Origin: Acarospora socialis
Taxonomy: Eukaryota > Ascomycota > Lecanoromycetes > Acarosporales > Acarosporaceae
NCBI GenBank assembly: GCA_025617375.2
Contig: JAMYGW020000008.1
Coordinates: forward strand, 558,001-622,000
Direction: 5' to 3'
DNA: 64,000 nucleotides
How positions within the stretch are numbered: position 1 is the first letter of the stretch; every line of letters begins with the position of its first letter. Of this stretch, positions 47,666 through 58,500 are shown in pieces. The notes beneath the pieces are model-generated. The model did not search any database and was not told the origin of the DNA. It saw only the letters and a program-made list of their open reading frames with translations. A program made the translations under genes and the position numbers.

Positions 47666-48342
47666 TTGACCGTCCCAACAATCTCCCTTCCCTCCTCGCA
47701 ACCGCTCCTCGCCATTGACCATGCCATCCTCCACCTTCTCCCCAGCATCATCTGCCTCGCCTCCCTCGCCCTCCTCCCCCCTCTCCATCACAAGCTTTTC
47801 CCCCAAAGCCCCAACGCTACCCTTCATCAACGACCACTCCACATCCGGCTTCACCCTCGACATGTACGATCTCCACAAGCAACATCCTCTCAGCGACCTA
47901 CCTCTCCCCCTCTACATCCCCCCACCAAACTCGCCATCGCATCCGGTATCATCTCCACCCCCCTCAGCATCGCCGCCCTTCTCGCCTGGCCCGGCGGCAA
48001 ATGCGTAAAGTCTCCTTCCCCTTCCCTTCTCTTCCCTTTTCCCTTCACCTACCCACCCAAACCCAACCGCATCTCTTTCCCCGCCTCGCCCCGCCAAGAC
48101 AACACACAAAACCGCCCTCACGCACATGTACGGCACACAGACCTACCCCCTCCCGCCCACCTTTATCCTCTCCCCACTCCTCTGCCCCTCCATCACGCAC
48201 GCCACTCTCCGCCCACTTCGCCGCCACCTACTACAACCCCTCCGACGGCGGGTACGGGCTAGGCTCCACGTACGCCCAGGGGCGGCGCCGCCTTCGAGAC
48301 CTCGAGACCTGGGCCTGCGACTCGCCGCGTATCCGAGGTTAG
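47666..48342 (+). pseudogene. Decayed or frameshifted small membrane-protein gene
   Basis: Protein-like stretches occur in different frames of the plus strand: a hydrophobic AILHLLPSIICLASLALL (about 47715-47775), DMYDLHKQHPLSDLPLPLYI (about 47860-47925), a second hydrophobic span KLAIASGIISTPLSIAALLA (about 47930-47990), then YYNPSDGGYGLGSTYAQGR (about 48228-48285). The switch between the second and third pieces falls in a C-rich run at about 47917-47928, where one base would restore the frame, so it may be an indel or a sequencing error. A GTAAAG donor at 48005 may begin an intron. The pieces suggest a two-span membrane protein that I do not recognise. Confidence 0.35.
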
Positions 48343-48835
48343 TGCACATGTACGGACGTACGCGCCGCGTTGCGGGATCGAGGTTGCGGCGAGATGATTG
48401 TTGGTGTCGGTTGTTATAGTGGCGGGGCAAGTGGGTGCGGGTAATTGGTGGGCTTGTAGGGAGGCGGAGGGGAGGGTGGAGAAGGGGGGTGGAGAAGTGG
48501 AGGGTGAGGAGGGCGTTTTTAGGGCAGGGTGGAAGGGGAGGTCAGATGGAGATGGTCGAGTAAGAGAGGACGGGGCCTTCTGGGACGTGGCTCGGGGGAG
48601 GGCCCGGAGCGGTTGAGTGTTTCGTGTAGAGACCTTGGCCGGTTAGCGGATGAGGAGATCAAGAGTGCGTGAGAATGTCATTGAATTAAAGGGCACGCGT
48701 CAAAGTTGGGTAGGTGAGTATTAAAAGAGGAGCAAGAGGTATTCAGCTCCGAAGCTAGTATGATTTGTTAAGAGACTTGACGTATATATACAGAGTGAGC
48801 GACTTTTCTGATCGTCCATGAGCAAAGTCAAGCGA
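48343..48835. other. G-rich intergenic sequence
   Basis: Strongly purine/G-rich plus strand from about 48430 to 48600, then normal sequence to the 3' end of the MRJP-like gene. No gene is supported. Confidence 0.4.
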
Positions 48836-50219
48836 CTACTGCAAATTGACCTTGGTAGCGTTGTTCGGCAACGGAATGCGGTACAGCACGTACGGCTTGA
48901 CGCGCCTGTCCGTCCCGTTCCAGAAGCTCGGGTTTCTCCAGAGCTGGTTCTCGGTGACGTACAGATAGTTGCCGGCGACGGAGAAGGTGTCGGACCAATT
49001 GATACGCGGGTCCCTGACGAAGACGCTGACGGTTCCGTTGGCGGGATTGTAGATGTTGATCGCGTTCTGTTCTACGTTGCCCATGTAGATGAAGCCGTTG
49101 CTGTCGGTCTCCATGCCATCGGAGACGCCTTTCTGCGTGAGGCGGTTCACCGATGCTTGGGCCATGATCTCGGAGGTGGCGCTGCGATTCCGGAGCCGGG
49201 CTGTCGGGACGCTGTACAGGTATCTTGACGCGACTGCGGAGAAAAATAACGTTTCGCCGTCAGCCGACAACGCGATTCCGTCTGAACCGAAACTGATGAA
49301 CGAAATTGGCATTCCGTTGCCGGGATTCTGGTAAAGAGGTTCTCCCCACACAAAGGTGAGGAACTGCGGTTGAGGGTGCACTTCGGGCGTGTTGTCGAGA
49401 TGGCGCCAGGACTCGCCGGTGCCCAGATCGACGATAACTATCCCATTACGGCCTTCGGTAGAAGAGTCCGTAATGTAGGCAACGCCTCCACCAGACGCGG
49501 TAACGTTGGGGCGAAGATCGAAGCGGATATCGTTCAGATACTTTGTTTTGTCAGCATATCGGTTCTCAGCACGTTGAAGAACAGTCATCCTACAGAATCC
49601 GCATAAGCCACAGTAGGAGGAAACACTATGGTCTGAAAGATTGAGTTGTTCTGTAGGTTAACCCCGATGAGCTTTGGTCCACCAAATGATGCTGGTACGT
49701 TGACCCCCTCGGGCGTAGATCCTCGTCCGGTATCCAAAATCCAGAGTCTGTCTTTCGGGTCTATGACCACACTCTGTACTCCGATAAGGTAGTTCTTATA
49801 GTTGGCTCCTGTCTGAACGGGGTCAGCATAGACCAGTACAACAGGGCAAACTTCGCTACTTACCGGAGGCGTGGTCGTGTAGTTGATAGATCCACCAGGC
49901 GGTGAATTGATCTCAGCAGAAGGGTAGGGTCTCTCGGTATTGTTTCCCATGAGCTCCGCGACCGTATATTTGGTGTTCATTGGGTCAAGAGACGGAGGAT
50001 AGTTGGAGAACATGCGACCGGTAGAGGAGACGGCAATGCCTAATGAGTTAAAATCTGTCGGCCTGTGTGGAAAGCTTTAGACATACCTGTCACGAACTCA
50101 TCATTGTATAAGTGCACAGTTTCGAGGGCTGGGCCGTAAGTTCCAGGATCTTGAGCTATCTGCTGGGTCAATGTGACCGAGCCGAAGCTCAAGGTGAGCA
50201 GGACATGTTTATAGAACAT
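48836..50219 (-). CDS. Secreted MRJP/yellow-family protein
   Basis: Three exons (50087-50219, 49594-50039, 48836-49540) give about 427 residues, with introns of 47 and 53 bp. The first exon encodes a signal peptide (MFYKHVLLTLSFGSVTLTQQ). The family blocks are GIAVSSTGRMFSNYP, VIDPKDRLWILDTGR, YLNDIRFDLRPN (formed at a splice junction), AYITDSSTEGRNGIVIVDL, GSDGIALSADGETLFFSAV, KGVSDGMETDSNGFIYMGN and DTFSVAGNYLYVTENQL. These define the six-bladed propeller shared by insect yellow/major royal jelly proteins and their fungal relatives. There are several N-glycosylation sequons. The substrate in fungi is unknown. Confidence 0.9.
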
Positions 50220-51034
50220 ATTGAGAGCTTGTGAAGCTGAGTAGGCGTCCTGGTATAGAGCTGAAGAAGAGGAGATGCAGCGGACTCGAGGTCATACTTG
50301 AGAGCTAGCTTTAGGTCGTCCATGCTTCCTGCAAGTAGCAACGTCACTCCGAGCTAATTAATGGTTGGATGCAGCTTCCTACCTACCTCCTTACCTGACC
50401 TTCCATTGACTTTGTGCGGCCGTCGGTTCCTGAATGAAGCTTGGAAATGCCGTGCCGTGCCGGATCTTGCATGAAAAGTGGACCGTTGAGGAGGCTTAAG
50501 TCGCAGTTCAACGTCATAGACGATCTCCGCTACCCCGCGGTTCCTGGTATCCATAAGGTACGCCGAAGCTCAGAATAATGAGAATTCTATACAGTCATCA
50601 AATGAATCACGCTGTATAAGGTAGAGGGATTCAATTAGTATACCTAAGCTACCACTTTATGCAGTGGTCAATGGGTTGAGCGCAGAGTAACCTGCAGTAC
50701 TGTGTATATTGCAAGCTTTTGGTTTTGCATGGCCACGATTCTTCCCATGGGTCTCGGGCCAAGCATATCACTCGACAGCTTCAGTAGAGACACCAGCTAT
50801 GCGTTACCCAGGTGCTTGAATTTGGAGTTGAAGTCGCAAGTGATACCGAGTCAGAGGACATGATTTGTATCTTAGATGTTCCCTAGCACTTGATGCTTTG
50901 TGCTAAGAAAGCTGCGACAACGGATGGCAAGAAGGGCCTTGCAGTGCACACCTCTCCGAGCCAGAGTATTCATGCAGCATCATGCTACCTGCAGTACAAT
51001 AAGTTCTGAAGGTACAGGAAAGGTAAAGAAGCAT
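50220..51034. other. Intergenic, no gene seen
   Basis: Promoter side of the MRJP-like gene and 3' flank of RPL42. No coding sequence is visible. Confidence 0.5.
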
Positions 51035-51853
51035 CTAGAACACCAAAGCCGCCCCCTTCGTCTTCTTGTCCCCACTGTCAAAAGGCAGATCGGTCAGTAT
51101 GCGATCGTACATCAAACTCGGCCGAAATGCAGCGTTTTTTGAAGGGTATAAACTCACCCCAACTCGAAGTGCTTGCACCGCTTTAACGCCAGCTGTGCCT
51201 TTGTCTTGCAACTTGTGCACTCTAACCTCAGCACAACCTTCTTCGTTGTCTTTGCCTTCTTGTGGAAGACTGGCTTCGTCTGACCACCATAACCTGACTG
51301 CTTCCGGTCATACCGTCGCTTTCCTTGCGCGAAGAGAGAGGCCTAAGAGCATAGCAAACGGTCAGCTCGTGCACCAACGGCCGTGCGAAGGGCTGTAGCC
51401 AACCTTTCCAGCTTTGTATTGGGTGACTTTGTGTTGCGTATGCTTCTTGCAGTCCTTGCCTTTACAGTAAGTACGCCGTGTTTTCGGGACGTTAACCTGT
51501 AAGTAGGCAAAGTATCAGCATCTACCAAGGCAGGTGTACCAATTTCAATCTCCTTTCCCAACAGCCCAGCCCGACTTCAAGTTCTTCAAGATGTAGCTGA
51601 TGAGACCTCTCGAGTAGTTGGAGCATTATCGTAGTATCACCGAGGCATTCCCCTGGATTATGATTATATACCGGAGCCACGTCGACCTTCGAGGTGCGAC
51701 GGAGACTCCGAGTCTGTCGGGGTCCGCACGGTGGTCCAGCATCGCCAACACCTGGATCGTCGTCGGTTGCCGTCGCTCTTGCCCCCAACCAGCCTCTTTG
51801 CAGCGAAACGCGGATGCAATCCTTCTCAATACGAAACTAGGTATGCTTACCAT
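51035..51853 (-). CDS. RPL42: 60S ribosomal protein eL42 (L44e)
   Basis: Four coding exons at 51851-51853, 51404-51496, 51158-51342 and 51035-51074 give exactly 106 residues, the family length. The first coding exon is just the ATG, directly followed by GTAAGC, a layout common in ribosomal protein genes. The protein has the four zinc-ligand Cys ([16 protein letters not shown]), [14 protein letters not shown] and the C-terminus [13 protein letters not shown]. It lies near the E site of the large subunit. Pro56 (in TKPVF), whose change confers cycloheximide resistance in several fungi, is the sensitive-type residue. The first intron is 354 bp, much longer than others in this window. Confidence 0.97.
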
Positions 51854-52287
51854 GATGGCTGATTTGTCGTTGTTCTAGAGGGTGATTTTGCCGTTGTCGT
51901 CGTTGTCAGGTCCGAAGACTTGCTAGCTCGCAAATGTGGGATTTGGATCTCGCTTAACGTTGCGCCCTAATACCCGTACTCATGCGCGCTCAATCCGTGC
52001 AGAGACGAGTACACGACAATACTATTCTGTATCAGAACACACTCCAACAAGTCTAATGGAGAGCTTCAAGATAAGTTGGTATAGTAACCTTTTATAAGTG
52101 AGTCTGGGTACATCGTATTCTTGTGGTACTACAGGGATAACAAACTCAGCAAGAGCAACGGATGATAACTGTGGAGGACTGAGGTTGACCATAATTGCAT
52201 ATGGCCTAACCAGCTAATAAGCATTTCTTCGCGATCTTATGCCTTCTATTGTAAACGTCCAAGACCATTCCAGTTGAACGAGGCATA
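51854..52287. other. Intergenic, RPL42 promoter side
   Basis: No gene is seen. It contains the presumed RPL42 promoter and the 3' flank of the 2H phosphoesterase gene. Confidence 0.5.
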
Positions 52288-53378
52288 TTAGAACCCCCTC
52301 CCCAGTCGCACAGTCTCACCATCCCCGTACCACAGCGATCCCTTACGACAGTCCAGTCCTTTTTCTTTGCCAACAATCCACTCTCCACCACTTCTAATCG
52401 CGCCGCTACCTCTTGGCCAATATTCGTCCCGTAGCCACGAGTTTATGCCTTCGATCACTCCAATCCATTCCTTCCGTTTCCCCAGATCTAGTACAATAGA
52501 GCCTTCTTGATCTGTTGTGGAAAAGTCTGCTTGCGTTATAAAACGACCAATAGTGAGATGCGCCGAGGGTACAGTGTAGCGAGAAGCGATTGCTACATCG
52601 CTCTCTTTGCATAGGTTATATATATCACGCCGAAGATGATGATAGGTATAGCTGTCTTCCGCAAGCGTGCGGGCCCCATCGAGGCCTTCTCCGGCAGCGG
52701 GCAGAAAACTCAGAGCAATGGCTGCACTGTCGTAACTCAACCTGGGCTTGATGAGTTTTGCACGATGGTCGAATGTGTAGTTTGTAATCTCCGAGACCTT
52801 GGCCCTCAGGGGATCAAGTATATTCTCGATTTCTTCCTTTGTCAAGGAATGGGTGACTTCAAGAGCGGTCATATGCAGCTTGTCCGGTGGCATGAGCCAT
52901 AGATCTGAACTCGTAGATCAGTACAGGCATGTCAAACTCGGGAACGGGTCATACTTGGGGCCACCTTCCGGAGCTTTTGCTGGATGTTTGCAACCAACTC
53001 TCGAATGTGAGTGGTGGGCCGTGCCCAGAACACCAGACAATGTCTTGGGTCTACATATCCATGTTCCAACTTTGGGTCCTCAAGTTTCTGTAAAATTGGG
53101 TCCAGTATCAGTCCCGTAAAAGCTGGATCCAAGATCCTGGCTTTCTGCTGCTCGTTGCGGGTCAGGCGATGGGTATCATAGCGGGCTTGTATTCGAGTCT
53201 AGTATCATCAGATCAATTATTTTCCGAACGGATCGTGATGGTGAAATCGCCCTACCGGCTCGTTGTCAGACGCAAGGATAAGCGCATCGTAAGGATTACT
53301 TGAGGGTGATGATGAAATGCCGGACAAGTCTTGAAAAAAGTTTCCAGCATCTGCAGAATCTGATTGCGGACGGAGCAT
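52288..53378 (-). CDS. 2H-family phosphoesterase-like protein
   Basis: Three exons (53256-53378, 52955-53198, 52288-52904) give about 327 residues. Two HxT motifs, His133 in KLHMTAL and His238 in SAHLTIGRF, about 105 residues apart, form the catalytic signature of the 2H fold (RNA ligase/cyclic phosphodiesterase relatives). Before them come GLILDPILQKLEDP and PRHCLVFWARPTTHI, features I associate with a conserved ascomycete family. Such enzymes open 2',3'-cyclic phosphates or act on small nucleotides, but the substrate here is not predictable. All three introns/exons keep the frame and the start (MLRPQSD) is the first Met. Confidence 0.82.
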
Positions 53379-55516
53379 GTTGCAAGTCCTGCCGGGCTTT
53401 GACTTAAATGACTCCTTGGAGGGATTCTGAATTGTTTAGAAATCAAAAGAAAACTTTGTGAAAACGAAACAGTAATACCGATCTATAATTGACAATAAGC
53501 ACTGTGGAGAGAAGCGATAGCCTAAATTTGCAGACAACGAGCCCTATCTCTGCAGAGAGATGGAACTGCTGCAGATCATGTGGCTCTCGGGAGTTTAAGC
53601 CATCCATGCAGCGGCGTGTTGCACATTACCGTCGGTTGAATGTACCCTAGAATATGGACGAATAATGCCAGAAGCAAACCTGATAACCAAGAATCCAAAG
53701 TTGAAGAGATGGCATTCACCCTCTCGAGATCTGAGACTGACTTACTCCGTACCTAAATCCTACGGAAGAAGGGGGATTGTTTCGAGCTTACTTGACTCAA
53801 GAGAACCATGAAGCCAAGCTGGGATGGAGGCTCTCCCATCCGGATCGTCCACAAAGCACAATGCAACGGACCTTCACGAAGTCCGTACTGGATCTCCAGG
53901 TGGGATAACAGGCTCAAATCGGTTTTGGGCCCACAAATCTCGACATTCAACTAGGCATAGCCACCAATACTAACCTCAGTGCCATAGCATGATCGAAGCT
54001 TCTTGATTTCTGCATCGTACCAAGCCTCCAGCAACATGCCCTAACTCGTCCTCAGCCACGATCCACTGCTGCGTGACTACCATTGCGCAGTCAGTTCAAT
54101 ATTCGAATCTCCCTTCCCTTTCGCTGCCTATTCATTAACTAGGTGCTTCAGGTGGTCCTGTGGGCTGCCGTACTTAGCCGAGGACGGCTCGGAACAACCC
54201 TCGGGAGCTGGAACACGCTAGGGGACTGTGTCAAGGTAGAGTTTCCGAGTCGCGACTTCTGGTACACGTCAACCCCCCTCTGACTGACTGCCTCACGGAT
54301 CATTAGCCAGGTAGCTCTGGCTTGATGCTTGGGCTCTATATTAGCAGTTGGAATGTGCGCCCTCGGCCGTGGATTCTTTAATATCCTTTCGCTGCTCTTT
54401 GAGTATAACGCGGCTGTCAAGTCAATTGATATATTGCCCATGCGGTGATGGGTTAAATCTTGGCATTGGAGTTTAGAGGGTTGCTCTTTCTTTCCAGTGT
54501 GCGCCATGACTCGTTCTCTCCTCTTTGCTAAGTACGACGCTGACGGACTGATCTTAGGTATTTAGCACTTGCTGTCAAGTTCCTTTGCATTGTTCATCGG
54601 ACCTGCACTTTGGATGTATCTTATTGCTATTAGCCCTTCGAATCAGTATATCTGGCTTGGGCCACTGCTACATGCTCTCTCAGCTAATTCCCATGAAGCT
54701 CCACTTTGTTGGCACTCAAGAGTTATAGGAAAGCACAAATGGCACCTCGACGGGCCAAGGACCTTGCAAGGAGTCCCGCGCGAAAGCGCCAGGGGTCCCA
54801 GATAGGAAGATGGTTCGATCATGTCGCGAGTATGTCGAAAACCTTCCTAATGTTATGCCTCTCTTCGGATATCTGTTGTTGACCCTGTGCTGCATTCCTG
54901 TACCGCCTTTGTGGAAGCAATACTAGATCTAGGGTTCAGAGCAAAAGTCACCCAAGCAGCGGGCTGCACTTTGACCCTAGCTGACACTACCTGGTGTTAA
55001 GTTCTGTCGTGAGGAGTTGGTGGTCCCGGCTATTCTGTTTTTGTGCGCTTTCGATTTTACCAACCTCCCGATTATCGCTCAAAATTCTGCTCTAACTCAC
55101 CACAACACTTTCACCTCTCGCAATCTCCCACATTGCAGCAATACCACTGCTCTAACACCGCTTCCTTTACATGGGGATTTTGCTCAGCACAGTTCAAGCT
55201 TCTTTGCCCACCCCGTGCTTAGCTTAAGCTTTGATTCGCGTCTGGTGGACTAGATTTGTGGATCGTCGGTTCGTCTTCGCGTCAGCTAATTCAATCTTCA
55301 ACGGCAGTACCCCCCTCGCGCAGTGCGAAAGGACTATCGAACCGCCCACAGCCAGGCTCCCCCAGTTGCTTTCAGGCACGTCAGCGTTCTGCTCAGCCAC
55401 GTGGAGATTCAACCCCAACGACAAAGGTTGCATCTACAGCATCCCCAACCAGCTTTGACCTTACCCATGATACAATTCACGCAATCCCCAGCACACTCGG
55501 TTGTTTAACTAACACG
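53379..55516. other. Long intergenic region upstream of DNMT5
   Basis: About 2.1 kb between divergent genes. No coding sequence is convincing. The DNMT5 frame stays open upstream to 55256, but that part reads as untranslated leader (Ser/Pro/Gln-rich). Confidence 0.45.
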
Positions 55517-58500
55517 ATGCGATCTCAACGAAAGAGCCCCGAAGCTCTTCCCAAGTCGTCAAACCCGGATTCTTGCGGCCGTGTCACTCGTTCTCAAACT
55601 GCTACCTTGCATAGTAGCAACGCAATAAGTCGGCCAAGTCTCCGTGGACCATTTTCTCTTTCCAGCCAGCGAGCAAGAGAAACATCCACGGCGACTTCAT
55701 ATTCGGAAAACTCGGCTACTTCGGACGTTGCTAGTTTGTCGAGTCGCACGTCCACCCTCGGATATGTTGACGAGTCTGGCACTGCATCACCCGATGACAA
55801 AGACGCGGATATGCAGGTCGAAAGCTCTTCGGAGTACTCAGAAACAAGCTTGCATGCTCACCCAAAACCTTCAGCAGCCAAGCGTAGAAAAGTTTTGCCA
55901 CTACCCAAGCCGGAAATAGTGGCAGAAGAGCCAAAGCCGGAAATGATGCCAGCAGAGCCAAAGCGGCCGGCACCGCCTAATATGCAGATCAAAACCAAGG
56001 ACGCGTGGAATTTCAAGAGCGGCGTAAACGAGAAGCTTCCCCCTATCAGCAACATTGTCGAGATCTTCGATGACCTTACAGGCAAGGCCATGGATCTAGG
56101 TCTCGGAAAAGCCATTCAACATCTCGGTTCTCGGAAGCTCAAGCTTGCAACGATGTGCTCCGGGACCGAGAGCCCTCTCCTAGCCCTACAGCTCATTAGC
56201 GAGAGTAAGTACAAGCACCCCAACATCCAAGGCATCGGAGTATCTCACATTGGATAGGTCTTAAGACGTACCACGGAATCAAGTTTGAGGTAGAACATCT
56301 GTTTAGTGCAGAGATAGTTCCATTCAAGCAGGCCTACATCGAGCGCAACTTCCATCCCAGTATTATCTTCAGGGACATTCGAGAGCTGGCTGGCAATAAT
56401 AAAGCGCAAGTTACCAGATAAAGTTGAAGCGTAAATCAGTGCTAATAGCTCATAGCTCGACGGCTTACGGGGCGGAAGTCCAGATACCATCAGATGTCGA
56501 CATTCTCGTCGCCGGATTCTCATGTGTCGACTTTTCCCGGCTCAACTCGTCAAGGCAGGCGCTCAGCAAGAAAGGAGAATCGGGCGACACGTTCCGCGCG
56601 GTTCTAAATTACGCTATGGAAAAGAGGCCAGCCCTGGTGGTTTTAGAGAACGTTCTTAACGCACCCTGGGATGAGATCGCGGAGTACTGGAACGAAGCAG
56701 CTGGCTACACTGCCATGTACGTCAAGGTAGACACCAAGCAATACTACATACCTCATACGCGCCAACGGGGCTATATGCTTTGCATCGATAAGCAGAGACT
56801 TAAGAGAAGCTCAGACAGCGTTGCTAAATGGGGCAAACTGATGGAAACCTTCCAGCGACCCGCAAGTTCCCCTGTCGAGGCGTTCCTGTTGTCTGAAGAC
56901 GATACACGGATGCATCTTGCACGAGAGGAAATGATAAAGAGCGCTACCGGTGACGAGAAATCAGGCCGTGACGTTGATTGGACCTTGTGTCAAGGCCGGC
57001 ATCAGAATTATCGAGCGGAGCATCATCTGGGCACCAAGAAACCTCTGACCGGATGGCAGCAAGGCGGATCAAGCAGTTTCCCTGACTATGCATGGATCGA
57101 CTGGAACAAGGCACAGACAGACCGAGTCAAGGATACCTGCGATTTGTCTTATTTGCGAAGCGCCAAGAGAGGATATGATCTGGAGTTCAAGACGTAAGTC
57201 TGAGTAAATTCTATGGGTTGACCTTCAAAGGCGGTGCTGATCCGTGATTATTAGTCGTTCTATTGAGCTTTCTCAGAACATTGATCGTTATCTTGACACC
57301 ACTCCACCGGGAATAACGAGCTGCATCACACCAACGGGACAACCCTACATTACGACTCGCGGTCGACCTCTCATAGGCTTGGAGTCGTTGGCCCTGCAAG
57401 GACTTCCAATCGACAGCCTTCTTCTAACACGAGAAACCACGAACCAGCTTCAAGACCTGGCTGGCAACGCCATGACATCGACCGTTGTTGGTGCCGCCAT
57501 TTTAAGTGCGCTTATTGTCGGCCACCCAGCGCTCAAAGGTGCAAAGGTCCGAGAAGTCTCCACCCAGCAGCAGATATCGAAGGGCAGTGGTGATGTTAGT
57601 AAACTCAAAGAGCTGCCCCTTCCACTTACCACTTACGAACGAACCTCAATTGCAACGTTGCTGCGTGATACAGAGAGAAGTGCACGGCTTTGCTACTGCG
57701 AAGGTCAAACTTCTTTAACATCGAGGCGGCTGCAACGGTGTACCGAGTGTTCTCATACGACGTGCAGGAAGTGTGGCGGCATTCCTAGCCATGTTTATCA
57801 CGACCTCGACCCGGAAACTGTCAATCTACGTATAGCACCACAGCACTTTCAAGAGCAGGTGAAGAAAATGTTGCCCATGAGAATAACACTTTCTGGTTTA
57901 GGCGTTCAACAAATGGATGAGATCCGAACCAGAGCAGTCACGAAAGTTAAAGAGGAGACCTGGAAACAATACATGAAAGCTATCATTCCCGCTCTTGGGG
58001 AAGAGCTTCGCTTCCATTCATTAAGACGCAATCACAAATGGACGATTCACTACCACGGCCCTGGTTCCAGACTTGAGCTGTTGCTGCAACCGCACGGAGT
58101 CGAATGGCGGCTTTTCGCTCAGATCCCGAAGCAAGAACCGGTTGACAGCACTCTCCGCAAGTTACTCCAGCACCCGTTCGCCCGTATGACACCAGCGGCA
58201 ACTGACCCCTTCAATGGTCGCTGGCAATTCCGTGTTCCTTCTACTACTAGGATCCCACTAGTGATCGAAGGGAAGGGTAGGTTGACACGGTCGTGGGAAA
58301 CTCGTATAGGTCTTCAAGACCTAGAATTCGCAGATAAGCAGGTGTGGACGGAGCTGCGTATTCAGGTAGACCAGCCATCTGCTACTACACGGGAATTGGA
58401 CATTTCTGGAGACTACAGATGGCTTCCGGACTGTGGCACAGCTTCTCGCAGCTTGCACAAGAGAATATCAGGGCATGATTCCTTGCCGATCTTCCTTTTC

